Positions 10,828 through 23,754 of a stretch of 64,000 nucleotides of DNA are shown piece by piece; position 1 is the first letter of the stretch, and each line of letters starts with the position of its first letter. The notes below the pieces were generated by a model that saw only the letters and a program-made list of their open reading frames with translations, was not told the origin of the DNA and searched no databases. The position numbers were made by a program, and so were the translations under genes. The DNA is from Leptodactylus fallax. Its lineage: Eukaryota > Chordata > Amphibia > Anura > Leptodactylidae. The DNA is taken from the NCBI GenBank assembly GCA_947044405.1, contig CAMRHE010000077.1, forward strand, positions 930,001 through 994,000, read 5' to 3'.

Positions 10828-10965
10828 AGCATCCTCCAGCTGTTGTGAAACTACACTTCCCAGCATGCACATTTGCTTGGCCGTTCTAAAAACTCCAACA
10901 GAAGTGACTGGAGCATGCTGGGAATTGTAGTTCCACAACAGCTAGAGGCCTGGAGGCTGCTGATT
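10828..10965. repeat. Imperfect inverted repeat with ZNF143-like motif
   Basis: The left arm CATCCTCCAGCTGTTGTGAA...CCCAGCATGC is mirrored by GCATGCTGGGAATTGTAG...ACAGCTAGAGGCCTGG. On the minus strand the right arm contains ACTACAATTCCCAGCATGC, which matches the known ZNF143/STAF-type motif. As part of a MITE-like foldback it may be a fortuitous copy rather than a promoter. Confidence 0.55.
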
Positions 10966-12199
10966 GCTTGTCCTGATGGAAACAGCCGAGCGCTGTACTT
11001 GGTTGTCTTCATCAGTTCCCATAGACAATGAATGGAGCTGCAGGACACAAGCTCGACTGCACCTCCATTCACAACCCTTACTGGAGGCTCAGTGCCCCTG
11101 TTGTAGTGATTCTTGGGGTCCCTGCCATGTCGATGACCTGTCTCCACTCCTAACATTGTTACCTGCATAAAAGGTTGTGTGTCTGGAGTGTTCAGAGCGG
11201 AATATAGCTTGGGTGAAAAGTTATAAATCATATGGACATTGTATGGCGGTTTTATCTGGGCACTATATGGAGTATACTTCACTATACATACCAGGAATGA
11301 CTTTGGAGGTGTAATCTATTTATTGTGGGGTGGTTAGAGCTGAGCACATTATCCATATCCCCATCCAAATGTATCCCTAGAAATTTAAAAAGTATTCTGT
11401 TCAGCCCCCCAAAAATTAACTTGCATGTGAAAGTCTTATGAGGCTTATTTCAACACGTAAAAATGCTTGTGATACATTACATACTATACATTATTACTGG
11501 GATCATACGGAATATTTAGGAATGATGTAAATGAAGATTTTGGACATTTTAATTATTGGAAGCATCATCATATACAATATATAAGATGCCTATTGTGGAA
11601 TAACCTCTTTAAATCCAGTACTGATAAAATAACTAGTATGTGGCAGCAGAGATCCATGGATTACCCTGAAATCTTTGTTGACCTTCTCCAGAGACCACAA
11701 ATATGACAGGCCACGAGACTAGAGATGGCCATAGACACAGAATAATGTCATACAAACATTATCCTAGCAACAGCTTCTAATAACATACAGGGTGAGGTTG
11801 GCAATACTGGTTATATTATGGTGGAGCACAGGTAAGGTGAGGGAGATTAACCCAATCCATAGTAGTGACTACAAAGTAAGGTTCTGTTCATACCCATCAT
11901 CTAACATAGGACCCAGTCACTTTTTACACCAAGAACAGCGCAGCATGAAGCAATGTCCTGACGGAAAACCTGATGAAACTTCGACAGACCCAGTAATAAG
12001 GCTTTGTTCACATCTTGTTTTTATACAAGCTGAACATTTATACCAGGGGCACACACCAAAGGAATCCTTTAGAGATGCAAAACTCCTAAGATTTGTTCAT
12101 TTCAGGTTTGGGTGGCTCATGTCCCTGATTTGTTTTTCAAGTCAAACAAGTTTGGATAGAACCAAAGTAAAATTATTATACTCGGGTCTCTTCACACCC
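10966..12199. other. Intergenic, nothing recognised
   Basis: No gene-like exon series, RNA gene or clear repeat boundary was found on either strand. Confidence 0.5.
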
Positions 12200-12520
12200 T
12201 AGAATATAATAGGTGGAGGCCCAGGGGAGGTGTAAAAATATAAAAACATTTATACTCACCTTCCCTTACCTCTTTTGGGTCTTCTCGCGGCATCCGGCGC
12301 TCTTTCTTGGTCTCCTCGATGATGTTTAGCGTGCCCATGTGACTGCTGTACCCCAGTCAAGGGCCTCAGCGGTGACCTTGGGTGCATGACATCACAACAA
12401 GAGCGCCTGACGCCACAAGGAGGCCCAAAAGAGGTAAAGGATGGCGAGTATAAATGTTTTTTTATTTTTTTTCACCCCCATGCACTTCCACCTACTATAC
12501 TTTATACCTCAGAGTATAAT
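12200..12520. repeat. Foldback repeat (MITE-like)
   Basis: The outer arms TAGAATATAATAGGTGG / CCACCTACTATACTTTATA and the inner arms AACATTTATACTCACC...TACCTCTTTTGGG / CCCAAAAGAGGTAAAGGATG...GAGTATAAATGTT form a long imperfect palindrome. There is no coding sequence and the family was not assigned. Confidence 0.6.
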
Positions 12521-13743
12521 AATTTACCTCAATACATGTCACAGCAGTCATTTTAGTTTATCTGAGATGAATCGCCAATTGTTTGGTTTTGTATGCCAAA
12601 AGAGCGTCCTTGGGTGTTACCCCCAAACCAGACAATCAGCACCATGGTAAGTCCTGCTATAGCTGAGACTGATGGGTTGGGAATTTCACATGACTATGCC
12701 ATGCACAGTACTTTTTTCATGGCTGTGTACACCTGAGGATAACCTGCTTTCATGGATCCCTCACAGACATGAGTCTGTAAAAGCAGCCGGGTAATCTGGC
12801 ACGTTCTATGGACACTTATTCCCTATCCACAGGACAGGGAATGTGTCCTATCATTAGGGGCCCGATCACTGGGTTGCACAATGATAAGGAGGATAGGTGA
12901 CCGAAAGTCCCCCTAAGGCCTCCTGGTGAATGGAGCACCAGTGCATGTGTGTGACTGGTGCTCCATTCACTTATATGGGGCTGCCAGGACTGTAATGCGC
13001 CCGCAAGCCCCATAGAAGTAAATGGAGCAGGACAACCCCTTTAACGGATCGGTCACAGTGACCGTTAAACAAAACGTCATATGAATAGATCCATTATTTT
13101 CTATGGAGCCGTGTATTGGCCATTAAAAAAAACGCAGTGCATGGTCGGCAAACCCTGTCATGTGAATAAGCTTTAATTCAAAGTAAGAAGAAGTCACAGC
13201 ACCACGGAGACGTCTCCAGTAGAAACATTTACAGCATTTTATTCAACTAACTACATCCATGAAGTGTAACATACACAGCCTATATTGGAGGCACTGTATA
13301 TGTTGGGGAATATTCCTGACATATACCTCTGGCTATATATGTAGACAGAGCCGAGCTCAACAGGGGTAATCAAACACCCTTCAGGTACAAGATGCATCAG
13401 ATCTGGCACGCTTCTATAGCTTCCAATATGAACACAAGCCATAGTGCAGATGTGAACAGCGCCTAAATAATACCTGATGCCAACAGCATTGAGGATGTTA
13501 AATGAAAATGTTTTCTGCTGTTAGTATTGATATACGGCAATCCTAACACATTCTAATATGTCTACAACAAGCTCATAATACTTTGCTCTACACGGCAAAA
13601 CATGTTTATTATCAGATAATTAAAGACACATTACATTACAACACATCCTACAATCCTTGGACATTATTTGTACCACTAGGTGGCGCTAAGTAACCAAGGA
13701 TTCCACGAAAGTCTTCAGTTACTTTTGCATTACCTAGATCATC
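12521..13743. other. Intergenic with MITE fragments
   Basis: Inverted GAATGGAGCACC / GGTGCTCCATTC motifs at 12930-12970 mark another small foldback repeat. No gene was seen. Confidence 0.5.
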
Positions 13744-13747
13744 ATAA

Positions 13748-14030
13748 GGCTAGGTTCACATCTGCGTTCGGGTTTCCATTCGGGGGGGTCTGCTTGGGGA
13801 CACCCCCAAATGGAAACCTAATCCGCATAAAAAAGCGGTTACCTTAGGAAATCTGTGGACTCCATAGACTATAATGGGGTCCATGTGATTTCCGCTCGGT
13901 TTCCGCCCGAAAAGGGTGGAAAAATGCAGAGAGAAAAGTCCTGCTTGCAGTGCTCTTCTCTCCGCAATTTTCATGCGGAGAGGGAAATGGAATCCCTGCA
14001 CGTAGTGCAAGCGCAGATGTGAACCCAGCC
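13748..14030. mobile_element. Harbinger-like MITE, TAA duplication
   Basis: This 283 bp element has ends GGCTAGGTTCACATCTGCG and, inverted, GGCTGGGTTCACATCTGCGC. It is flanked by TAA at 13745-13747 and 14031-14033. Inside are further complementary segments (TTTCCGC, AATGCAGAGAGAAAAGTCC). A 3 bp TWA duplication is typical of PIF/Harbinger. No transposase is present. Confidence 0.75.
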
Positions 14031-14033
14031 TAA

Positions 14034-14469
14034 AGGGGGAATTTATCAAGACATTTCTTACATCTCACAGTCTTGATCCACTGAGCACCAGAGTGGAGAT
14101 AATAAATAATATTAGGCGATTGTGCTCTAAAAACTGGAATCCACCCCAGCTATGAGCAGGCGTACACCTCAGCTACAACTTTCACCAGTCTATTATAGTA
14201 AATCTGCTTCACACAGGAAGACATGCCCCTCTCCCAACACACTCATGCCTTGGTGTATAAGACACACTTCATCTACTGTACAATGAATTATGGTTATGGA
14301 CAAAAGGTGACACCTGCGGATGTTAGGGAACCAAAAAAACCTTATTAAACTGCAATTAGTTTATCAAAACGATACCATGAAGGTCCAGCAAGTAGATTCA
14401 AATGTAAAAATGTAATATTTTGTTTACCAAATTTAGGGTAAAAGCCCCAGAACATTTATTTAAAAAAAA
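14034..14469. other. Intergenic, nothing recognised
   Basis: Non-coding sequence between the MITE and copy B of the large repeat. Confidence 0.5.
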
Positions 14470-14604
14470 ATAATTGTGTTTCCATGCTACTAGCTTCACA
14501 CGCTGCTATCGTTGCACAATATACACAATACACAAAGTTATAAAACAGTTTTTAAGAATTCTTCTTACTGCATTACTTCAGTATCAGATCAACAACACGG
14601 CATT

Positions 14605-15249
14605 AACAATGAAAGTAACTTGAAGGTCAATGAGATTATGCGTATGGAGAACCTCACCTCTTTCCTGCATGACTTTTAACAAGACTTGGTTCTACTGGAT
14701 GGAATTCCAACGTACCAGTGAATATCAGACGCTTCTCGGGCCTGTGTCTCCCCCGTAGATCTACAGTAGGATGATCTGGTTTTTATAGCTAACTGATGGG
14801 TTACTTATTCTGGACTATTCTTGACCCTCTGGCCTCGCTCCCTGTGAGTTTTACTACTTTTTGGAGGAAGAATTTTTGATTTCTTACACCCCTGGGGTCC
14901 TCCCCTGGACCCGGATACTGTTGCTGTATAGTCCCCATCCTCCCCTTCCAAAAAAAAATATTTTTTTTCTCTTTTCTTTTCCTCTTCTCTTCCCTCTCGT
15001 TCTGTGTCTGTGTTTGTAGCCTCACCCCCCCCCCCCTCTTCCCTTCCTCTTTTTTTTTTTTTTTTCTCTTCCCCCCTCTTCTTGTCCTTTGGACTCTACT
15101 CGAGGACCTCCTCGCTATTAACAGTATAGAATGTTACTGCTGTCATTGCAATTATATGTTTTCACCATATTTTCTGTATTTTATGTCTTTTTGAAAATCA
15201 ATAAACTTTGAATTGAAAAAAAAAAAAAACACAACAATGAAAGTAACTT
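14605..15249 (+). mobile_element. 5'-truncated L1-like retrotransposon with 17 bp target-site duplication
   Basis: The direct repeats AACAATGAAAGTAACTT at 14605-14621 and 15233-15249 flank 611 bp of inserted DNA (14622-15232). The insert ends with AATAAA (15210-15215) and a poly(A) run. Its 5' part still encodes an ORF2 tail: KVNEIMRMENLTSFLHD, then, after a one-base shift, KTWFYWMEFQ and a stop. That aromatic-rich segment and the poly(A) tail suggest an L1/Tx1-type LINE. The corresponding uninterrupted site is in copy A at about 1930-1950. Confidence 0.85.
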
Positions 15250-16134
15250 CACACATCTTCTGCTTGGTGGATGGACGAGCCCACGTGGCCCCCATTCTCT
15301 ATAATAGGAGCCCCACAGATAGCTGAGTACTGGACTTCGGCTATCTTTGGCACTCACATTAAAGTGAATAAGAGACACGCGGGTTCGTCCATCCACCAAG
15401 TGACACACCTATATATATATGGCTGCAGCCAGGCTGGATTCCCACCTAGTGGGCGGAAAAAACCCAATTCTCAGGCTCAGTGGGGGTCTCAGCAGACAGA
15501 CCCCCATCGCTCAGGTATTTATCCTCTATCATTTAGGTGAATACAGGGCAGTAACATTTTGTGTCTTACAGGTGACGTCTCTGACTAATCCTTCACATTT
15601 CCCTTCTCTTCCCTTTGGACCGCCATGACCACATCTTCCAGCTGTGACTTGTCTCTGTAAAGTTTGCAACACAGATATCTTTGGCTCCTCACTTTTCCAG
15701 GCATCTGACCCACATTGTCCTCACCTACACAAAGCCCCCATCCTGCTGCTACCCCCAATTATAAAATATATGATATAACCCCCCATAATGAATAATACCC
15801 CCAAGTGCATCTTTATATTAATAATGTCCGTGTGTACCCTGTATAAATAGTGCCCCTTATTAATAATGCCCCAGGTGTTAACTAATTAAAAGGTTTTCCA
15901 GGTCATTAATAAACTAATCAGTGGGGCTCAAAAACCCAGGACCCCCACTGATCAGTTGTTTGAATGAACCGTGGTACCTGTGTAAGCGCCGTGACCGCTT
16001 CTCTGTTTACATAGTGTCATTCATTTCATAGCGGCCATGTCATGTAACTAAAGCCTCGTCCTATACACGTCTATATGACAAGGCTGTAATTACATCACAC
16101 AGTCACTATAAACAGACAGCGTATGATATCACCC

Positions 16135-16630
16135 CATTTACACACACTATAATGTTCCACAGCAGCCCCTGCACACAGTATTACACAGTATTATGGCCCG
16201 CAGCGGTCCCTGCACATGGTATTATGGCCTGCAGCAGCCCCTGCACACAATATTATGGCCCACAACAGCCCCTGCACTCTGTATTATGGCCCGCAGCGGC
16301 CCCTGAACACTGTATTATGCCTCACAGCCCCTGCACACGGTATTATGCTCCATAGTAGCCCCTGCACACGGTATTATGCTCCAAAGTGGCCCCTGCACAC
16401 GGTATTATGTTCCATAGTGGCCCCTGCACACGGTATTATGCTCCATAGTGGCCCCTGTACACAGTATTATGCTCCACAGTGGCCCCTGCACACAGTATTA
16501 TGCCCCTGCAGCGGCCCCTGCACACAGTATTATGCTCTATAGTGGCCCCTGCACACGGTATTATGCTCCATAGTGGCCCCTGCACATGGTATTATGCTCC
16601 ATAGTGGCCCCTGCACATGGTATTATGCTC
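16135..16630 (+). repeat. 31-bp minisatellite, array 2
   Basis: About 16 units of the same 31-bp repeat as array 1 (CCCCTGCACACGGTATTATG plus CTCCATAGTGG). It sits inside copy B of the large repeat. Reading frames through it are artefacts. Confidence 0.85.
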
Positions 16631-16639
16631 TATTATTTT

Positions 16640-17831
16640 CGCCAAGAGAGTGGATCTGTAAATGCAGCCGATCAGCAAATATCAGCTGCTTCAGCACTAA
16701 GACTACATATATCATACACTTTAGATAGATGTTAGATGAATGCTCGTTGAGTGGACAGCTACAGTAACTTACCTGAAAACTCCATATACAGGGATGCTCA
16801 GTATGGCTGAACTATAATGTATGGCAGCTTTAGACATCTATGAGTAGGGTATAAGGAATAATCTGACTATATGCCAGTCAATACTTGAAGAGGACCTTTC
16901 ACCACCTCCAACAAGTCCAGCTCTTTACATCATTTAATATGCGCCCCTCCATTGATTCTGGCACAGTTGGAATTTTTTCTCTAGCCCCCACCATTCCCCA
17001 GCAATTAATGCTGTTAGTTTTGGTGCCTGATATGCTGTTTAAGATTCTGTTCTGTCAGGAGGGCAGTGTCAGGCAGGAGCAGACAAGGGGTGTGATTCTG
17101 AGCTCTGATAATGGATGCCCCCCTGCCTAACACTGCTCTTCTCACATTACAGAACGTAAAGGGGTTTTCCCATCTCAAGGATCCTATCTATACTGCTAGC
17201 TTATGTAAATTAAAACGTTTTCCTAAATCCATTGCTTTACCAATGCTACATCATTTGCCTGCTATGTGAAAGTATTCCTCCCATTATTTACATATCATTG
17301 TCATGACATCCAACCTGTATCTACAAACAGGTTGGGGGATGAGTCACTGCCCTCTAGGGTGGCAGAGTTCTCCCTGTTATGTACAGTTCTGCTGGCAGGA
17401 CAATCAGGTCTGCTATTTGCAGTTTGCTGATAAAGGCTCGGACAATATTTGGTATCTCTATATGTAAACACAAAGATAAGTTTACTGAAAGTCTGTTGTC
17501 TTTGTAAGTGTTCTATACAAATCTGTGTAATATTAATTTACTGTGCATATTTGATCTGTATTATATATTTATAGTAATCATAATAAATAATCCTTCATGG
17601 TAAAGACAATGTCAATATCTAGTGAGATACTTCATAGTGTCCTGTCCATCTGTAGGCAAACGGGTTTTTTCGTTTAACAAGTAAGCTCAAAGATTGTCAA
17701 AAACTATAATCACACCAGAATATAATAAAATAATAAGTGTTTAATAAATGAAAAGAGATAATACTTAGCTGTGGTTACAAATTATGTAATCGCTCACTGA
17801 ATGGGGTGCTCCGTTATATATCATGCACTGA
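16640..17831. other. Non-coding, with partial T2-like MITE
   Basis: GAAGAGGACCTTTCACC at 16886 and AAAGGGGTTTTCCC at about 17159 look like ends of T2-type MITEs. No gene was seen. Whether this belongs to copy B or is an insertion could not be settled. Confidence 0.4.
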
Positions 17832-17833
17832 TA

Positions 17834-19401
17834 CAGTGGGGAAAAAAAGTATTTAGTCAGTCACCAATTGTGCAAGTTCTCCCACTTAAAAAGATAAGAG
17901 AGGCCTGTAATTGTCATCATAGGTAGACCTCAACTATGAGAGACAAAATGAGAAAACAAATCCAGAAAATCACATTGTCTGATTTTTAAAGAATTTATTT
18001 GCAAATTATGGTGGAAAATAAGTATTTGGTCAATAACAAAAGTTCATCTCAATACTTTGTTATATATCCTCTGTTGGCAATGACAGAGGTCAAACGTTTT
18101 CTGTAAGTCTTCACAAGGTTGGCACACACTGTTGCTGGTATGTTGGCCCATTCCTCCATGCAGATCTCCTCTAGAGCAGTGATGTTTTGAGGCTGTCGCT
18201 GGGCAACACAGACTTTCAACTCCCTCCAAAGGTTTTCTATGGGGTTGAGATCTGGAGACTGGCTAGGCCACTCCAGGACCTTGAAATGCTTCTTACGAAG
18301 CCGCTCCTTCGTTGCCCTGGCGGTGTGCTTGGGAATATTGTCATGCTGAAAGACCCAGCCACGTTTCATCTTCAATGCCCTTGCTGATGGAAGGAGGTTT
18401 GCACTCAAAATCTCACAATACATGGCCCCATTCATTCTTTCATGTACACGTATCCCCAAAGCATGATGTTGCCACCCCCATGCTTCACAGTAGGTATGGT
18501 GTTCTTTGGATGCAACTCAGCATTCACTCTCCTCCAAACACGACGAGTTGTGTTTCTACCAAACAGTTCTACTTTGGTTTCATCTGACCATATGACATTC
18601 TCCCAATACTCTTCTGGAACATCCAAATCCTCTCTAGCAAACTTCAGACGGGCCCGGATATGTACTGGCTTAAGCAGGGGGACACGTCTGGCACTGCAGG
18701 ATCTGAGTCCCTGGCGGCGTAGTGTGTTACTGACGGTAGCCTTTGTTACGTTAGTCCCAGCTTTCTGCAGGTCAGTCACTAGGTCCCCCCGTGTGGTTCT
18801 GGGATTTTTTCTCACCATTCTTGTGAACATTTTGACCCCACGGGGTGAGATCTTGCGTGGAGCCCCTGATCAAGGGAGATTATCAGTGGTCTTGTATGTC
18901 TTCCATTTTCTAATTATTGCTCCCACAGTTGATTTCTTCACACCAAGCTGCTTGCCTATTGCAGATTCAGTCTTCCCAGCCTGATGCAGGTCTACAATTT
19001 TGTTTCTGGTGTCCTTCCACAGCTCTTTGGTCTTCACCATAGTGGAGTTTGGAGTGTGACTGTTTGAGGTTGTGGACAGGTGTCTTTTATACTGATAACA
19101 ATGTCAAACAGGAGCCATTACTACAGGTAATGAGTGGAGGACAGAGGAGCCTCTTAAAGAAGAAGTTACAGGTCTGTGAGAGACAGAAATCTTGCTTGTT
19201 TGTAGGTGACCAAATACTTATTTTCCACCATAATTTGCAAATAAATTCCTAAAAAATCAATGTGATTTTCTAGATATGTTTCCTCATTTTGCCTCTCCTA
19301 GTTGAGGTCTACCTATGATATCAATTACAGGCCTCTCTCATCTTTTTAAGTGGGAGAACTTGCAAAATTGGTGGCTGACTAAATACTTTTTTCCCCCACT
19401 G
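17834..19401 (-). mobile_element. Full-length Tc1-like transposon, copy 2
   Basis: This 1568 bp element is bounded by TA at 17832-17833 and 19402-19403. Its long inverted repeats start CAGTGGGGAAAAAAAGTATT and contain GTGGCTGACTAAATAC on the right. It contains a single minus-strand transposase gene broken by one stop and one frameshift. It is about 97% identical by eye to copy 1, which suggests both came from a recent burst. Confidence 0.92.
18049..19038 (-). pseudogene. Tc1-like transposase, broken by stop and frameshift
   Basis: Read from the ATG at about 19038 downward. The DNA-binding region is followed by an in-frame TGA at about 18871 (in the linker after DNLP) where copy 1 reads through. 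The catalytic core has [11 protein letters not shown] (first Asp), then a small deletion and frameshift at about 18450 just after [10 protein letters not shown]. The rest continues in another frame with QHDN (second Asp) and [11 protein letters not shown] (Glu), ending RGYITKY at 18049. All three DDE acidic residues survive but no single frame joins them, so the protein is inactive. Confidence 0.9.
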
Positions 19402-20216
19402 TATATATCTATATTTTGATGACTTTCAAAGGTGTATGGCGTGCATTCCTGGCCCAATGTTAAAACTAAACTAAACAATAATTCCAGGGTCTTTATATCA
19501 ATTTGAATTAGGGGGGCTTTCAGCTGTCTGTGTCTGGACAGCTGGACAAAAGAATTAGGGTGGGTTCACACTTGCACTTGAGTCCGTCCGCTGCCAATCC
19601 GACTTAAAATCTCGGGAAACTGGCTAGGCACCGGATAGCGACAAGTTAGCGACGCATTGCTTAAAAACCCATTCGTTTGCAGTTGCAGTTTCAGCATCAT
19701 CATCAATTTGTTATTTATCCTCTATCCTAAATAAATACTTAGAAAAGCAATATTTCATTAATATAAAACACTTACTTCACTTCCTGAAGAAGCAGGTCAG
19801 CAGTACTGTAGCGCTTTTGAGAGCAGAGATGAGGAGACTGCACAGGAGCCACACGTCAGGTCACGTCGCTCTGACGGTATATTGACCTGATGTGATGCAT
19901 GTTGCCCAGCCTGGGTGGGGGCGGAGGCGGAGAGCAAGGAGCAGGCCAAGTGAACGCTTGAGGGTGGACCGCTGGAGCAGCTCCATTGCCAATAGGTGAG
20001 TGCTGACGCAGTGCTGTCTCCACACGGCCTCCCTGAGCTACCTCTCTCCTCCCATGCCTAAAACGCTAAGCCAGCCCAGGACAGGTCCCACTCAGCATGT
20101 ATTTTAAAGCGGCCTGTCTTGGGCTGATTTAGGCAACTCAAAATGCTGACCCCTAACTGCCAAGATAACGCCGCCTGAGGCGGCTGCCTCACTTTGCCTC
20201 ATTAGAGGTGCGCCCG

Positions 20217-23200
20217 TTAGTATGTCACTAAAAGCCATATCAGTAACAGTAACAATAACAGCAATATCAGTGGTTTAGAAGGAAATTCAGTGCTGGTAAA
20301 CTCCCTTTAAGATGTTTACGGAAATCTGGATTTCAGGAATTTTTCATATGTTCAGTGCTTCTGCTTATGTAAAATTACAATGGGGGAATTTATGAATTTA
20401 TTATGTTCACACCATAAAACTGTTGCAGAAGTAGGGCATCTTTGGTGTGTGCAGCCCCAATTTGCACCAAAGACGTGCCACTTTGTACTTTTTCCGGTCA
20501 CTCACCACTTTTTCAAATAATGCGACAGGGATTAAGATGAGCTGGAGTGGGGATATCTCAGCCAAACAGATTTACTATAAGTTATGCCAAAAACTGGTGT
20601 AAGTTATACTGGAAATCTAGGCCAGCCTTGCCTGGTTTAGATTTAAATTTTGGTGCACAGATCCTCCCAAGATGTTGCAAAATTATTAAGCCCAAGCCTA
20701 ATAGGCCTAATAATTCCAATGAAATTTTAGGAAATGGCAGTCTTAATAAATTCTTCCTAGTATGTGCATGTTGACAATTTCTTCCCTCCCAGATATTCTA
20801 AAATCAACTGTGAGTGGTTAGGAGCCACAAAAAAAGGGGCAGATCACATAAAGCTACAGAGCAGAGTCACCAAGTGCTGCAGAACATAGTGCATAGAAGT
20901 CTCCAATTCTCTGCTGACTCAATAAACTGCAGATATCCAAACCTCCTCTGGCATTTACATCAGCACATAAGCTGTGTGCCAGGGGCTTCATGGCATGGGT
21001 TTCCATGCAGTCCTTACATCACCAAGTACAATGCCAAGCATTGATGAGATCAGTTGTTAGAAGGTGCACAGTGCTCAAGTGAGTGCTGTGAACCCTTCAC
21101 TGTTTACACCATATGTCATCTTATTCATAAAGGCCGTTCAATGAAATTAAAGTCTCTCCCATTCAGTTCTATGGGACAAAGTTGTAATTACATCATACAA
21201 CAGCTACGAATCAGGCAGAGTGCAAAATAACCCAGTGGAAGGGTCAACGCTCGCACAAAAGCTGTGGCCCTTTCAAACTGTTGATCGGGGGGGCCCTGGG
21301 TGTCGGACCTCTACTGATCTTGAGGATAGGTCATCAATAAAAAGGAACTGGAATAACCCTTTTTATTGTGCAAACACACTAAACAGTTTACAAAAACTAG
21401 ACGCAATATGGCAGTGTGCAGGATGCCTAAGGGTATTTTGAGGTGGGACCTGCCATGCAAAGTCTGCCAAAGAAATCTTCCTGACTTTAGCATAAAGATT
21501 TCTACTCCTATTGATTTCAGTGGGAGTATGGGCTGAATCTAGCTGAAGTTTGGGCAGAACGCTTCTTTTTTCTGCTAGCAGATTTTGTCAGCAGAAAGAA
21601 AATGCATCTGCTTCCTAGGGAAATGAATCATAGACTAGGAAGAAAGTCCAGGGGCTGAGAAAAGACAGTGCACACAGGTTGTGTGCCAATGTAGATCTCA
21701 CACACGGCGTCAATGCTATTAAGGTAGATGAAAATTGCATTGACAAAGAGGGTGGAGGTGCCACTGGGGGAGAGATGTGGGCTGTGGTTCGGGGGCATAA
21801 GTACTGCAGGTTGGCACTCACTGTCTGCTCCCAACCTGTTTTCACCCCCTTTATTGTGTGGCAGCTAGTATAGGTATAGGCTTGTAGAGGCCGCACATAA
21901 CTAAGGTCAGCCATTTTGAATAGGATTTTTAAATGTACAGCATTATTAATAATTGCAGCTTTCTTCTGCATTTATTTAGATCTTTTTTAGAGTCAGTAAA
22001 TATGTTGATAAATGTAGAATTTTTAACAATTTTTTCTAATTGTACTAGACAACATATATTTTCCCTAAACCAACAAGACATTAGACAAAATGTTACCCTA
22101 AACTTCAAGATAATAAAAAAAATGTATGGTACTCTAAACCTACAAACATTACACCTAAACATTATAGCCTTAGGTTGGCCATAAACATTTAGCTTTGCGA
22201 GTGTGAAGCGAAATTTTTCATAGGATAAAATGTCAAAAATAAGAAAAGTACAGATGGTGCTTTCACACGTGTCATTTGTCAATCACCTCCCTATCTTCTC
22301 AGGAGGATCAAGTAAACATAGTGTCAGCATAATCCCTTTAATAGCAGAGCCCTAAATAAAAACCTAATAACATGGCATGTAGAAACACATATTATATTAT
22401 TAAAGTGGTAATAACAAGCAAATGAAAGTAATAAAAATACTAATAAATAGCAGAGTTTATTAAGAAAAGAAATCAATACATAATTATAATATGATTTACA
22501 AACATAGGTTATAAAACGTAATGGTATTTGACAATTTTTTTAACATAAAAAATATGAAGGAAACAATTTCATAAAGCCAAGAAAAATATGATGGAGAACT
22601 ATTTTTGGTTATTGCAGCTTTTTTTTGTATGTTTCCCATTATGATTCCAACAAGATAAATATTGCACTAATATGGCAGTACTAAAGAGTCATTTTGCCTC
22701 TAAACACATGGCCCTGCTACGTCTATGCCTACCTACCATAAATCATATTGGTTGTGAAATATTACATATATCTTTTCAAGACTAGAATTACTCAGTAAGG
22801 CCCCAGTTATTACATTTTCCATGAGGGTGAGGCTAAGAAAGTTTACTATACGTGGTCAAATAGTCAAGCTTGTAAATGTGGTTGTTGTATAGCTGGCTTC
22901 TGCATCTATGAAGAACATCTGTAGTACATAACACTCACCGCCTCAGTAACCTATCGCTTGACCTCTTGCATTTCATTTCTGTTGACATGTCAAGTTATTT
23001 TTTCTTGGTGCAAAATGTAAATGTAGATTCATGCATGTGTGCCAGTGACAGTCATGACACCCAAATAAATCATTAGATCAAAGCCAACATCTTCCCTCCG
23101 AACTCTCTCTCTCCTACAATGTATATATGATGATGATATATATGATGATGATGATGATAGTAGTTTATATAATTCTTACTCACACATGACCTATAAGGTA

Positions 23201-23752
23201 ATATTGGAGGACTTGGCTTCTTAAAAATACATGGAAATTTATTGAAGTTGTCATGAAAAGTGGTTACAGGAAACACTTTACAGAAAATGGATCTATCAGT
23301 CAAATCTATTAAGCTTACACCATTGAAAAAGTTCCTAGTTAGCTTTCCTTAATGTAGTATGGTGTTTATCAGCCTATACTTCATTTGGCCTTCAGATGTT
23401 CATCCATGTGAAGGTCATCTGTGCCTCTTCACATGACAACCCCCCAGCATCTTGTGAGTGTAACAGCAAGAGCAAGACAGAGACCCAGACATGTGTGTCT
23501 GTCAATCATTTATATCAATAGGAGGGAGTGTATCTAAGAATTTACAAACTCTTTGCCACTCTATATGAATAAAACCAATTTAGCTTATACCCTTGACACA
23601 CCCATGTGTTCTAAGATATAGAATTAACTCCTTATGTCCCAATTACATAAATATTGTTACCCAAATATATTTAACACATTAAACATACTGTAAACTACTT
23701 GCACTATTTACCTGCTATATCCATCCCAAAAATGCTCATGCTATTTTCAATA
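20217..23752. other. Intergenic, no gene seen
   Basis: About 3.5 kb without convincing exons on either strand. The stretch 21100-21365 ends in a GAGGATAGGTCATCAATAAA...AACCCTTTT motif typical of TTAA-type MITEs in this window. The stretch 22300-22600 is very AT-rich. A short (ATG)n run lies at about 23128-23158. Confidence 0.5.
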
Positions 23753-23754
23753 TA

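Larger units (their letters stand above)
14470..20216. repeat. Large hAT-like composite repeat, copy B (interrupted)
   Basis: It shares long blocks with copy A (1727-4400) and ends near 20216 in CCGCCTGAGGCGG...GAGGTGCGCCC, the inverted counterpart of copy A's left end. It has been enlarged by an L1-like insertion (14622-15232) and a Tc1 element (17834-19401). It has lost the segment equivalent to about 2806-3437 of copy A, because the text jumps at about 16127 from a GTATGATAT motif straight to CCCCATTTACACACACTATA. The limits are approximate. Confidence 0.45.
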
